A stretch of 64,000 bases of DNA, from contig JALIZF010001507.1 of assembly GCA_029948255.1 (NCBI GenBank), positions 301,586-365,585 on the forward strand, written 5' to 3'. Shown piece by piece: positions 23,271 through 34,652 of this stretch. The position numbers and the translations under genes are program-made. A model generated the notes under the pieces. It was given only the letters and a program-made list of their open reading frames with translations. It was not told the DNA's origin and did no database searches. Origin of the DNA: Telmatactis stephensoni. Its lineage: Eukaryota; Cnidaria; Anthozoa; Actiniaria; Isophelliidae. The first letter of the stretch is position 1. Every line of letters starts with the position of its first letter.

Positions 23271-24331
23271 ACGACGAACTTATACCGCCTAAAAAATGCG
23301 CTCCGGGAGTCTATCGAAAATATGTGTTGCTATGGAGATAATCCCTAGTCATTTTCGTTTGTGGTTCGCTATGTTGTACATAAGTGAGAACGTGTCAATC
23401 GGATTATAAGGTCTAGCTAAAATCATTGACGTTTTGCCTGTTTACTATCAGCCGAAAGATAGGAAAGTATTCATAATATAGTTAATACGTGACGGAGATC
23501 GAAATTTGACCTGAAATGAAGGTTTTGGCGGGCATTACAAATCGACACTCGTCGGTTTGTAGGGACGATGGCGGTTTTGAACCGCGTTTTCTCTGCAGAA
23601 CTATTTTCAAATACAGCGTGGTATTCCCTATCGTCTTCTTTGTGTTGTGGTGATCCACGGAAGTTTGTTTTAACTAATATTTTTTCAATTTTTCCTGACC
23701 AAGTACGTAAATTGAAACAAACGGAGCTATATGACACTGGCTTGACCTTTTGTGTGTTACGTCATTGATCGAACATGAATTCTACCAAAAAAGTGTGGTT
23801 TATGAGAGAATAAACCACGTTTGAACGAAAGAAATGATTTTTTGCTCGCAATATATATATAATAAAACAAATAACTAAGGTCCAGTTGTGATTTTTAATG
23901 CTACAGGGTATTCACTGAAGATTTACATTCGTGAGGAATTAAACTCAATTTACTTTTATTTTACAAAGCTATTCGGGACCTGGACCAACTCATTGTAAAT
24001 TGTGAACGACATTTCGGCAGCGAATCAAACAGCCGGTGTTTCCAGTTGTTCGTTCCATAATAAACTATTTGTATCAACGATGACAGATAAGAAACGGACA
24101 CAAGGCTTTCTGATGTTCAGCGTGCTGAGGATTATAACGCCTCGGCCTAGCTCAAAACCAAAAACATACCAAACATTCGGCTCCCTGGAAATAGCGTTAC
24201 GAGTTACAAAGTTACAGAGTTACGCAGTTACGAAGTTACAAAGTTACAGACACCTCAATAACACCTCGCGGTCACAAACAAGGCAAATGTCTGTCATCAT
24301 CATGTACGGCGTGTCACGATATTGATCCCGT

Positions 24332-24366
<35 letters not shown>

Positions 24367-25453
24367 GGGGGGGGGGGGGGGGTTGCTCGTATTAATTGTC
24401 GTTCAGTTCAAATTCAAGAAAGACAATCCGAATCCCACCCGTCACGAATATTTTCATTCTGAAAACTTGATGACCTAGGTGCCAGAGGATCATGCATAAA
24501 CAACCAATGCCAATATGTCAAGTGGCCTTCATTAGCCGCGCGCCGTAGGCCAGAAAGTATTTGTAAATATAATAATAATTAAAAAAAACTAGCCTGCGGT
24601 GCCTCATTTACTCAGAAGCGTTTTGGGCTAGCGATCGTACTAGAAATTCGGAATTCTGCTTGTACATGTGACAGTATGGGAACATTTCGTAATAAACTCT
24701 CTTGTGATCATGTTGAACGTCAGTAACCTTTGATCGATCGGAAATTCAATATAATTGACGAATTAACAACGGGATTGGTTGAATCGACATACGTCACGTG
24801 GTGCAAAGTTGCACAATGTCTTTTTTAAATTGATGACTCCCATTCGTTTTACGACATTATTTGCGGTGTCCAGGAAGATTCAGACTCGGACTTTTCTCTA
24901 AACTGAACATTTGATTGTTAAACTTAAAACAGATAAAGGAGGTAAATTTACCAAGTCGATTGCATGTAATTTTTTATTTAATTTCTAAATTCTTAGTATC
25001 CTCGATACGCACAAAATAGGCAGAGAAACTTTTACTTTACTACTCGAAAAGCCGCTTCAATTCGACTACCCGCGCACTGGCGAAACTGGGTCGAGCCACC
25101 TTAAAGAATGACAAATCCGCCACAATTCGAATTAAAACAAAAACGGAAATTGACATTTTTGAGTGTTTAAAAAGTTTACATGTAGTAAACAACAATTAAA
25201 ACGAGCAAAAACCCTCTGTCCCTCCCACTGGATCAATATCGTGACATGCCGTACATGATGATGACAGACATTTGCCTTGTTTGTGACCGCGAGGTGTTAT
25301 TGAGGTGTCTGCAACTTTGTAACTTCGTAACTTCGTAACTCTGTAACTTTGTAACTTGTAACGCTATTTCCAGGGAGCCCAAACATTCGACTTTAAAATC
25401 CGGATCCCAGCGGGGACACCGCATTTTTTAGGCGGTATTATAAGTTCGTCATG
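23271..25453 (+). mobile_element. TIR element F, longer copy F2
   Basis: The left end ACGACGAACTTATACCGCCT and the right end GGCGGTATTATAAGTTCGTC are inverted repeats of about 28 bp. The first 0.7 kb is shared, inverted, with F1. Inside, 24174-24335 and 25228-25395 form another inverted pair rich in GTTAC/GTAAC words. A GA/G-rich microsatellite lies between them. No transposase was recognised; probably non-autonomous. Confidence 0.6.
24332..24382. repeat. (GA)n followed by a 27-base G run
   Basis: A GA repeat (about 24332-24355) runs straight into 27 consecutive G. This is a potential quadruplex site and a place where sequencing or assembly length is unreliable. Confidence 0.95.
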
Positions 25454-25575
25454 GGTGGTCCTCGTAACGTCGGTGTTGAGTCTAGTGGTATGCATTAGAG
25501 TTTAGTTAGTCAGGAAACTCAGCCCATTTGTTGAAAAACACGGTGGTCCTTGTAACGTCGGTGTTGAGTCCAGAG
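25454..25575 (+). repeat. 88-bp minisatellite, block 4
   Basis: Just over one forward unit between element F2 and the ACTCGTGCCC-bounded repeat. Confidence 0.85.
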
Positions 25576-26232
25576 TTATTACTCGTGCCCAGGCCGTAGG
25601 CCGGCACGAGTCTAGGTTTACCGTTTCTATCAATCTATCTATCTATCTATCGTAGTCGCAAATGTGTATGCAAATTAGGCAGGCATGGAAACGAGGCCAA
25701 GCACACATCCATGACTCAGCTCAGTTTGACTTGCATCATATCGAAGCAAAGCAGTAAACTTTCTGAGCAAAACAGAGAGTTATTTTAATTTCACGAGTCA
25801 GGAATGTTTAGTAACTTAAACTTCACTATAAATGCAGTCGGATCGAGCCATTGCGTTACAGCAGTCTCTCGTGAGTCTCAATCAAGGTAAATTCAAGCTT
25901 CTTCATTCGAAAAAGAACTGTAAAAGAACTGGCTAACTAATAGCAGACTGTAAATCTTTTTGTTTTCTTTTGTTTCAGTAACAACATTACTAAAATAATA
26001 CAAACCAAATAGTCCTTTTTCTTCCATCTGCACAGTAACTTTAGAACACATTAGACACTTCAATTTTATTTTTTGAAAATATTACAAATTGGATGGGCAA
26101 CCAAGCAAATAAACTGATGGCTGCCAAAGACCATGCAGCTTTGGCATCTAGCTTATGTAAGAACACAGGTATCCCAAGCTTGCTCAATTCCTTGGGCTGG
26201 GCACGAGTAAACGCACCATTGTCCGTCTAGTT
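25576..26232. repeat. Repeat bounded by ACTCGTGCCC / GGGCACGAGT, copy 2
   Basis: It begins ACTCGTGCCCAGGCCGTAGG and ends GGGCACGAGTAAACGCACC..CGTCTAGTT, the same ends as at 4158-5190. The interior holds (TCTA)n and a promoter-like stretch: ACTATAAATGCAG near 25824, followed by AATCAAGGTAAATT, which resembles an exon end and splice donor. No coding region is seen. Confidence 0.5.
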
Positions 26233-26565
26233 AATTAGAGTTTAGTTTGTCAGTCAGATCATTACATTTGCTGAAATTCACGGTGATCCTCCTAACGTCG
26301 TTGTTGAATCGAGGAGCGAGTGGTATTCATAAGAGTTTAGTTTGTCAGTAATTAGATCATTACATTTGCTGAAATACACGGTGGTCCTCGTAACGTCGGT
26401 GTTGAGTCTATTGGTAAGTATTAGACTTTAGTCAGGAAGCTCATGCTATTTGCTGAAATACACGGTGGTCCTCGTAACGTCGGTGTTGAGTCTATTGGTA
26501 TATATTAGACTTTAGTTAGTAAGAAAATTCATGCTATTTGTTGATCTATACGGCGGTGGTCCTCG
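26233..26565 (+). repeat. 88-bp minisatellite, block 5
   Basis: About four forward units ending at CCTCG. The last four bases, CTCG (26562-26565), equal the reverse complement of the CGAG that precedes the LTR at 45316, as expected for the two sides of one retroelement insertion. Confidence 0.9.
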
Positions 26566-27226
26566 TGTTACTGAAGGACTAGATCGGTAGGCTTGGTTCT
26601 GCTTGGTTTTATTGTAGTTCTTCGGAACAACTTTACAACTCGAAATAACTGCTCAACTGTTCAACTCTAACTCTAAGTTACTGTGCAACCCTTTTTATAG
26701 GGCTTTGTTGGAAAATCTAATTAAGTGCCGAGTTGTCAAAATCGTTCGATATTAACTAGGAAATTTCTAGAGGCGTTGCCTCATAATTGAAAACTAAAAA
26801 ATGTAAAGTTTGGACAATAAAAGGGAAAGATATAAAAATCAGTTATCGGACGATTGAAGTACGATCTACAAGGAAGCGTTTGGTCATTGAAAGGTCACAG
26901 GAGCTTTTAGTTTAAGCGGTTTTCGGGCAGTGTTTAAGTGTCCGATTATCTTAATAAACGTCAGGGGGCAAGGAGTCATAGAAGCTAAGAAACACGTACA
27001 GGCCAAGCCAAAGAGCTTTCGTAAGATCAAGGTCGATCAAGGTCAGGCTTGGCTGGTACGTGGATCATACGACCATCATATGACTCTCTGGTCGAGGCTT
27101 GCCTTTAAGGACAACGCGGGCTTGTAACTCGTACTTTGTACATGCGCGACATCTGTTAATAATTCTTCAACAATAAAAATACATTTTAAAACTGGAAATA
27201 TTCGTTCTAAATTCTGTCCCGTAACA
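26566..27226 (-). mobile_element. Gypsy provirus 3' LTR (661 bp)
   Basis: On the minus strand it begins TGTTACGGGACAGAATTTAG and ends CCTTCAGTAACA. It is 661 bp, the same length as the LTR at 45316-45976, and the stretches I compared are identical. The purine-rich AAGGAGGGAGGA just upstream (27228-27240) is the polypurine tract. The 66-codon open frame across it is found in both LTRs and is not a gene. Confidence 0.92.
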
Positions 27227-27241
27227 GTCCTCCCTCCTTAG
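27227..27241 (-). promoter_or_regulatory. Polypurine tract of the Gypsy provirus
   Basis: On the minus strand CTAAGGAGGGAGGAC directly precedes the TG of the 3' LTR. This is the usual plus-strand DNA primer site in LTR retroelements and fixes the orientation of this half. Confidence 0.85.
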
Positions 27242-27852
27242 ATTCGAGCTCCGACGAGTTAAATGAAAGGGAAGAGGTATCTGAAACGGTAGTAAAATTG
27301 ATCAGTTATCACGAAGTAAATAAAGGCAATGTGTAAATCAATAAAAAAAAGGATCCCAAAATAATCACGATTGCTCAATGATTGTAAAAAAATTTCGGTA
27401 ATAACGTGCCTTTACCTGTTCGATCGACTGACATTGAAATGAAAAAATTTCATAAATCTGAATAAAAATTACTGATGTATCAATGATCTAAAACATGCAA
27501 TGTTCAATATTCGATAGAAAAATAGAAATATAAAAAAATTGAAAAAAGAAAAAAAAATATATATAAATGTCAATGTCACTGTATTCCTGGCTGCGTTGGT
27601 GCTGGTGATCCGTTGGGTTTCCTGTGGTAGTTCTGGTCACGTGGGTTTCTGGTCTTGTTGTTGTGTACGTTCCGCCATGCTGGAGTTACTTGATGTAGGA
27701 TGTTGGAAAATCGGTAGAAGTCGTTGCAATCCGCTAAGACAAGGAGAAGATCTGTTGCCGGAGTGCATCAAGATAGATGAAGGGAGCGTGATGTCGGTAT
27801 ATTGTGTAAATTTATGTGGATTTTGGAGATCTGTGGCGGAACGATGCAATGT
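27242..27852 (-). other. Provirus 3' untranslated region
   Basis: This lies between the Env stop at 27853 and the polypurine tract. It is AT-rich and contains no recognisable gene; short frames on the opposite strand are not supported. Confidence 0.5.
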
Positions 27853-28171
27853 TCATTCATGATCACTTGTTGCTTCGACTTCGTTGTTATCGGATGGGTT
27901 GAGAGGAGTACGGCATTCTTTACAGCATTGATCTATACAGAGATCGTCTGTACTTTTAACATATTTGACGATGGGGCGTTTGGGATCAGACGTCTTAGCT
28001 CGTAAGAAGCGGCGAAGAAGGCAAATGATGAAGACCAGTATGGCGATGTTGATAACAGCGAAGGTGAGTGCAACACAAGCGATAATATGGGTTGTCGTTG
28101 TCTCTGTGGTGTCTTTAATTGAAGCAATATCGTCCGTAATCATCTGTATCTTTGTGTTTAAAGGTCCATCT
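27853..28171 (-). pseudogene. Env C-terminal part: membrane anchor and tail
   Basis: The open frame reads MITDDIASIKDTTETTTTHI, then a strongly hydrophobic stretch (IACVALTFAVINIAILVF) and a basic start of the tail (CLLRRFLRAK), ending at 27853. This is the transmembrane anchor and cytoplasmic tail of the envelope protein whose ectodomain lies at 32767-34526. The hAT element sits between the two parts. The reading register on both sides of the insert is the same, supporting a simple insertion. Confidence 0.8.
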
Positions 28172-28541
28172 CATGGACGGCGGAAGCAAAAAATTATTGG
28201 GGGGGCACTGTGAAAATTGTAAAATTTCGGATTTTTAGCAGCCCCCCCCCCTATCGCACCCTGATTTTTCAGTTATTAGACATAAGTACCATTGGCATGC
28301 TAGTGTTTTATTTTATGTTTTTTACATTCCCTCAATGACTAGTAGTTTTTTACAAAATCATAAATTTACTAGTTTCATTACTTGCGTCATTACTTTGTTT
28401 ACAATTTTCCAAATACTATTTCCGGAAACAATACAACTGGATCACTTTATATGGGATAGTTAAGTGATGCCTGCCCTTCACTAGGAAAGATCGATTTGGA
28501 GAAACTCAACGAACAAATTGGTGGCTGTAGGTGGGCAAAAA

Positions 28542-30820
28542 TCAAAATTTTCCAAAAAAAGACTTCCTTCTTTCATTAACTCCAGCAAAGTCTTGACCAA
28601 TTTGGGTAAGGCTCAGCTCATCTGTTCTATGCTTGTGCGCATAAAGCAGGAGCAAGTTATTGAGCCTTTCTTGCGTCATCGTACTTCTAAGCCATGTCTT
28701 AACTCGCCGGAGAGCAGAAAATGACCTCTTAGCTGTTGCTGTTGTCACAGGAATGGTAAGGTAAATCTGAGTTAGCCTGGCTACCTCGCTGAACAACTTC
28801 TTTGTGACTTGAGAAGTATTTAGAACATCGCAAATTGTCCTTATTGATGTTACTTCTTTAATGTTATCTGTAGATGCTGCAATAACATCTGAAAACATTT
28901 TCAGCTGACACTCCAGACGGCTTTGATTGATGTCAGCCGAATAGGTCTTAGTGATGGTTTCTGGGATGCTGAAAAATTTGCCATTGGCAGCCTTTAAAAG
29001 CATGTTTTCCAAGTCACATACTACTTGGAAGTCCTCCTGCTCAAATCGCCTCTCTAGCTGGTTGTCCACAAGTTCCAGAGCCTCAAAAAACTCCTGCCGA
29101 TGTAAATCTTTCGGTGACTGAAATCTGTGGGGTTCTTGTCCATTGTCAAGTCGTCTTGGCCTCTTTCTATAACGAGGAAGGGTTGGTTCAATGTTAAGTA
29201 ACGCGGCTTGCCGAACAGCATCGTCATAAACTGCAGTAAACTCATCCTCAGATCGAAGCCTTTTGTAATAATTCCTGGCTCCTTTACAGGCTTTTTGCGC
29301 CTCCTGCACGGATGTATCTTTGCCTTGGAGGCTAACAGACAGCTGCTCAGCAGCGCTAAAGATAACATGCGAGAGTTTGAGTCCCCACAATGTTTGAAAG
29401 TTATCCATGAGTGAAGCAATGCCTCCCGCTGCTATCCCATTATCGTCACGCTGATGCTTGTTTATTTCTATCATAGTTTCTTGCAGGATAGAGTAGTTCT
29501 TGAGAATTGCATCTATGGCCCCTGTTCTCACAGTCCACCTAGTAGGACATAAGGGCTTGATACCTCTGGCAACCGTGGATTCTTCACCTGATACTAGGTG
29601 ACCTGATGCATCCATCTGATTCTTAGTGAACATCACCTCATGTTTAGGAGAGAATTTTATTAATCGGGAAATTTCTCGTGCAAGATCTAATGCATCCCTG
29701 ATGGCCTTAATGTCTCTGCAAGTGTCCTGAAGAACTAGGTTAACACAGTGTCCCAAGCAATGGACTCTCAGTGCAGCTTGCTGTTCTTCCTTGAATCTTT
29801 TGGCGACCCCAGTAACTTTCCCAAACATATTTGAGGCACCATCGTATCCTTGCCCTCTACATAGTTCAATAGGAAGGGAACATCTCAAAAGCACATCTTT
29901 TATGACTGCAAACAGTGTGGCAGCTGTGGTCTCTGGAACTTGAAACAAACCTATCGGTTCTTCATATACATTGAAATCGCCATCCACCCATCGTAAACAG
30001 ATGACGAGCTGTTCGTTGTTACTCCGGTCTCTTGTTTCATCTGCCAGGACGGCATAGAAACCAGCAACCTTAACTTCTTCAATCAGCTTTCTCAAAAGGG
30101 TGTTACCCATTAGTTTTACAATTTCATTTATGATGTCATGTGACATATATGTGCCATTTTGAAGCCATTCCTTAAGGTTTGGTTGTTCCGAGATACGGAG
30201 TTTCAGCAGTTGGTAAAGGTTTCCCTCTTGCTCGACATTGCCACGAAGAGCCAGGCCTTGCCTCGCCAAGAAGCAAACAGATGACAGTAAAGTCAGAAGC
30301 AGTTCTCGATTTTTCTTCTGCTCGTTTTGCCGCTGAGTAGTCAGTTTTGCCGCGATGTCTGGTTCTTTTGAAGACAGAATAGCCAGTTTGGCTATTGCTT
30401 CCTTGTGACACGCACTTGATTCATGCTCTTTGAACCTACCCATAGCCTTTTTCCAGTTGCAGAAACCAGTACTTATGAATGCTTGCTCCATTTTTGCACT
30501 AAATGTGAGCAATCCGTTCCTCTTAGCTTTCATACAATCGGTGCAAAATGCTTTATACGTCGTACTGCATAGGGTCAGCCATTCGAATGATTTGTACCAT
30601 TCTTTTCTAAAATACCGCTTTTTTAGTTGCTTTCCATGCCCATATTCTTTGATGGTTCGTGTTAAGGTTTCTTCATCCTCTGGTCGGTAGCTTTGTAATT
30701 GACAGCATTGACATGTGCAACTTGGATTTGTGTTGGACTCTTGCTCGGATTCACTCCCACTTTCCTCTCCAAGTGCTGGCTCACTTGTATTTCCTAATAG
30801 CAAATGATTCAACACAAGCT
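28542..30820 (-). CDS. hAT transposase (TTF-type zinc finger, ZMYM1-like)
   Basis: An open frame of about 757 codons without breaks. An acidic, Ser-rich N-terminus with a CTCQCC motif is followed by a TTF-type zinc-finger region (about residues 75-145, FCTDCMKAKRNG...ESSACHKEAI), a DUF4371-like part, the RNase H-like core (VLADETRDRS, then GQGYDGASNMFG) and the hAT C-terminal dimerisation region (TTATAKRSFSALRRVK, QERLNNLLLL). Similar proteins are often annotated as zinc finger MYM-type 1-like. No ATG lies near the N-terminus; the frame opens just after TTTTAG, a possible splice acceptor at about 30822, so the first exon is probably upstream and was not found. The frame ends at 28542. It would cut and join DNA at the element ends in the nucleus. 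Looks intact. Confidence 0.85.
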
Positions 30821-31033
30821 AAAATGAGCTATGGGCTTTTCGACTGACAAATCAATTTTATTCAGAATATTTAACAGTAAAATAACAGTAGTATTTCTTT
30901 ACGATAAGTTATAGTTATAATTCAAACACTAAAATTCAATCATTAAATTTAAGTGATATGTTTGTTGTTGTTTTTTTTTTCAGATGACCTATTTTGTTAC
31001 ATGAAAATGGCTACAATATAAGCCCAGAGTAAA

Positions 31034-32324
31034 CTAGTTATCATTTCTGAGTAACTTCCACTCCTCAATACTGCGACTCTCTAGTTCTGGTGACAAGATG
31101 AGACTTTTGATATTAGGAAGAAAGTTAATTAAAGCTAATACACCATCTTCATTCATTACACTTGTAAAACTAACATCTAATGTTTCGATTGAAGGGTGTG
31201 CCGCAACAATTTGTAAAATATCCCAAAAAGTAAACTGGTTACACCATCTTATATTTAGGTGCTTAATATTAGGGCAAAGATATTCATCAGACAGGATAAC
31301 AGTTGAGGATTCACGGTCAATATTTATGCACCATTCAATGGACAATAACTTAAGCTTATGTAGTTTAGCCAGAAATGGAACGCTGATTATTGCAAAATTA
31401 GAAGTTAGATCAAGTTCTTCTAAGTTTGAGCATAAAGAGAGCTTGTCGTACAAATATTCAATTGAAACTTCCGATAGAAGAGGTTCAAAGTTGCCATTTA
31501 AGTATAAATGTTTGAATTGCTGTGCATGAACAAATATGGCATCTAGAGTAGATTTCTTGTAACTGATCAAGCCACAGTCGTCTACACTTCCAAATGATCT
31601 CCACATGATATTACTGTTTAATAAATGGTAGAAGCGTTTGCACACTCTCGATAACGGAAGAACATCTCGGATACGGATATACCGCAATATGTATAATAAG
31701 ATTTCTTCTGGAAGATCTAGAATAGCAAGTTCACCAGAGCTTGTGTCAGCCTGAGAATTATATTCGTCTAGGAAAACAATAAAGCACCATTTGTGTCAAT
31801 GAATTAAATCAAAAGCCAGTTTATACTGGCTGAATTAAGTTGAGGTGAGCTCCCAGTGACAAAAGATTACCTATGCCCCTAGATCATCACACATTCCTGA
31901 GTGGGAACTACTGAAATATCTCAATTATTGTTTCAAAGCAGTCAAAGAAACTGAATGAATGATACTGTGTCATAAAAAATATGTTTTCCATATATAATCG
32001 TCAATCCTGTCGGTCTATAACTATAGAAAAAACGGCTGGTAAAGCTCAATCTTTCTGTAAGCTTACTTTTAATGATTAAGCTTAACTAACAGGAAAAAAA
32101 TAGTCGCCTCGAATAAAACATGACTAAACATCAAAGCCACAGCCAAAAAGAATAACCACTTGACATTTTATGATCGAAGCACAAATAAATTGTCGAAAAT
32201 GCACATTTAAAAGACTTGCTTTACTAAGTTTACTTGACTTACCTGGAGCTAGTGTTTCTTCACTAACTGAATCACTTGCAGTGTTTTTACTGAAAGACAT
32301 TGAATTTTCAATTACAGTTTGCAT
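31034..32324 (-). CDS. Two-exon F-box/LRR protein carried by the hAT element
   Basis: Exon 1 runs from ATG at 32324 to 32243 (MQTVIENSMSFSKNTA...) and ends at a perfect donor, CTCCAG|GTAAGT. Exon 2 runs from 31767, after TTGTTTTCCTAG, to the stop at 31034. The two join in frame to about 271 residues. Residues about 45-80 form an F-box (LPEEILLYILRY, LPLSRVCKRFYHLL). Leucine-rich repeats follow (LCSNLEELDLTSN, LHKLKLLSIEWC, CPNIKHLNIRWC, HPSIETLDVSFT, LPNIKSLILSP). F-box/LRR proteins are substrate receptors of SCF ubiquitin ligases. The gene lies inside the transposon ends and shares the transposase's orientation, so it appears to be cargo. I see no disabling change. Expression is unproven. 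Confidence 0.75.
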
Positions 32325-32766
32325 TGAAGATTTCCAAAACACTCTCAAAAGAATAACAAAATAAATAGATCAATATATATACGGTAAAAATAAATGTACC
32401 TTTGAAAAAATGTCTTTATAGACCGCTGCATTTTTAACCTTTGAAATTGGTGGACAACACGGGACAGATTGCACATAAAACTTTGGGCCCTTTGGGCGCG
32501 CATGCACAACAACTGACTCCGATCCAGGCTCCAATAAGATGCCAACACACAGGCAACCCCGTCCAGAAAGACGATTAAATAGTGAATAGTCAGATTATCA
32601 AAATATTTGAAATAATTCGAGCGATAAAATTATTACAAATTAACTATTCTATTCAAACGTTAATATTGATAGCCAGAAAATTATTGGGGGGGCCAGGCCC
32701 CCCCAAAAAAATTATTGGGGGGGCCAGTGCCCCCCCTGCCCCCCCGGTTCCGCCGTCCATGCATCT

Positions 32767-34526
32767 ATGCGATTAAACGTCTCGTCGAGAGCTTTTATGG
32801 TGCTTTTGTTGAAATGGAGGCGTGGTCCAATCTTGAGAGACTTGTAATGGAGGTTCAGGATGGGTTTATTTGTGGGAACTATCCATGGAACATAGCGGAT
32901 AATTCGTCGATTAAATATTGGAATAGACATTGTAAGCGTGGAAGGACATTGGCCAAAACCAGTGGGTAGGACTGACGATGTCTCGTTACATGGTATGCTG
33001 TAAACAGAAAGCGCACTCATGGAGAGAGTTCGTGTGGAAAGTCTGATACGTTGTTGCATAGTGGACAGGAAGAAACGTCCTCCAAGATGAATCAATGGTT
33101 GGAAATCAGTGCATTTGGTCTTAACATGATTGCGTGGAAAGTTGTAATGGGCTCCTGGAGTCCACGGCATACCAATCCAAGTACTATCGTGGTTGTTCGT
33201 CAGAATGGCATCGGGACACAGGTATGTTCCTTCTTTGCTAGTATAACATTTTGTTAGTACATCAGCCTTGAGAACAAGTTTTTGCTTAGGACAAGTAATT
33301 AAAATAAGATCATGATAAGCAATTGGACTAGTAAAACAGTGATGGGTTTGTTGATATTTGATTGGAGTAAGAGATTCAATTGTACACAATGCAGTTCGTG
33401 ACTTGATTATAGGAATAGTAGTCACAGTATGTAATTGAATATGTTTATCGCGATGTTGATATTCAGTAACAGGCTTAATTAGGAGAGGGAATCCGTCCTC
33501 TAGAATAGCCGAAGAAAAGTCAAGTTCATTTTGTGCCTTAAAATTAGTAGAAATAGCAGAAATAACAGACTGTGGTAAATCATTGTAGCCAATTAGTTCT
33601 TTGTTTTGGATATGAGCAAATTGAGTGACAATGTCTTGAATTTCAACAAATCGTAATAGTGAGTTAAAGATTTTATTACTTGCATGAGAAAATTTTGAAA
33701 GAAATTCCATGTTGGCATTAAAATGACATTGATCTTTTTGTGCAAATTTATTAAGTTGTTTTTGCCAAGTAACTAAAATTGAATCAAAATGCTTCATGTG
33801 GTCACTTAAGTGGTTCACTCGAGAGGTCAATTGGTCTGTAAGTTTAATAATTTGAACAGTTTTTCCATTTACTGTGCGAATCAAGGAGGCTTCATCTTGA
33901 AGTGTATCCGTGATATCTCGTAGTGTTTTCTTCAAATTAGAGACATGATTTGGCTCACAACTACCTCCAAAAGCTGAATATACTGCTCTGATTAGTCCAA
34001 AAATTCCCGAATGGCATGCCCAAGCTGCGCGCTTGGCTCGAGCATGTGTTTTAAGCCAAATTCGTTCATTTGCACTAATGCCGGTACATTTTTTCAAAGC
34101 CCAGCGTTTACATTCCTGGAGTGATGGACGATAAGTGTGAGGACAAATCATGTGAGAAGGCAAACGTGTTTGAGCGGTATAATAATTACTTAAGTAGGAA
34201 TTGCATTCAATCAGGTGCGAAAAGCCTGGTAATGAAGATAATCGTCTTATGTTTTCACTTGTTTTACGAAATGATTGGAGTAATTTTGTCATAAAATTTT
34301 TCTGTTCGATTGAGCAAAATGTTTTGATTGTTTGCATTCGCCCTAGCGGAACATTTTGGAGTGTCAATGTCAAACGAATTACTTGCGTATCATGATAAAG
34401 AAAAAGCGGGCGCGGGTTAGAGGCCAATGTCAGCGAAGATGGATAGTAGGTTACAGTTTTGCCGTTAGCATCAAAATTCGTATTAGCCGTTATGAGAGGA
34501 ATAAAAAGGGTAACTAGAAGGTACAT
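32767..34526 (-). pseudogene. Env-like fusion glycoprotein ectodomain of the Gypsy provirus (interrupted)
   Basis: The start is ATG at 34526 with a signal peptide (MYLLVTLFIPLITA). A furin-type site RAKR at about residues 163-166 is followed by a Gly/Ala-rich hydrophobic stretch (SGIFGLIRAVYSAFGG) typical of a fusion peptide. After it comes a long helical region with coiled-coil character (residues about 190-300) and many paired cysteines. This layout matches the F-like envelope proteins of errantivirus-type Metaviridae. Coding ends at the hAT insertion; the last codons before a stop at 32712 come from the transposon end. The anchor is at 27853-28171. In a whole element it would mediate membrane entry. 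Confidence 0.85.
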
Positions 34527-34652
34527 CTTGGGTTGGATTGATCACTGCAAAGAAAAGAAAAATGAATGTAGGTGTTATGTAGGCTGAGTGAGACTTAAAT
34601 AAAATTCTATGCCAAAGATAAAAACTAAAAATCACTAAAGATGTCGATTTAC

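Larger units (their letters stand above)
28172..32761 (-). mobile_element. hAT-superfamily DNA transposon with F-box/LRR cargo
   Basis: A 4590-bp element with inverted ends CATGGACGGCGGAA at 28172 and TTCCGCCGTCCATG ending at 32761. CATCT flanks it on both sides (28167-28171 and 32762-32766). A 5-bp duplication differs from the usual 8 bp of hAT but fits the hAT5-type groups. It contains an uninterrupted transposase and a spliced F-box/LRR gene, both on the minus strand. It is inserted in the Env gene of the Gypsy provirus. G- or C-rich tracts (GGGGGGG) lie just inside both ends, and a short local duplication (ATTATTGGGGGGGCCAG) lies near 32680-32730. Confidence 0.88.

Noticed and set aside
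26930..27127. 66-codon open frame seen in both LTRs
   Set aside because: It lies in the LTR in antisense to the element and matches because the LTRs are copies of each other. No domain or start context supports a gene.
28518..28724. Plus-strand frames over the hAT transposase (also 29208-29414, 30430-30690)
   Set aside because: They are antisense shadows of a long, domain-bearing transposase frame.
30815..32324. Splicing of F-box exon 1 (32324-32243) directly onto the transposase frame
   Set aside because: The donor is in phase 1, while the possible acceptor before the transposase frame needs phase 0, so this join would be out of frame.
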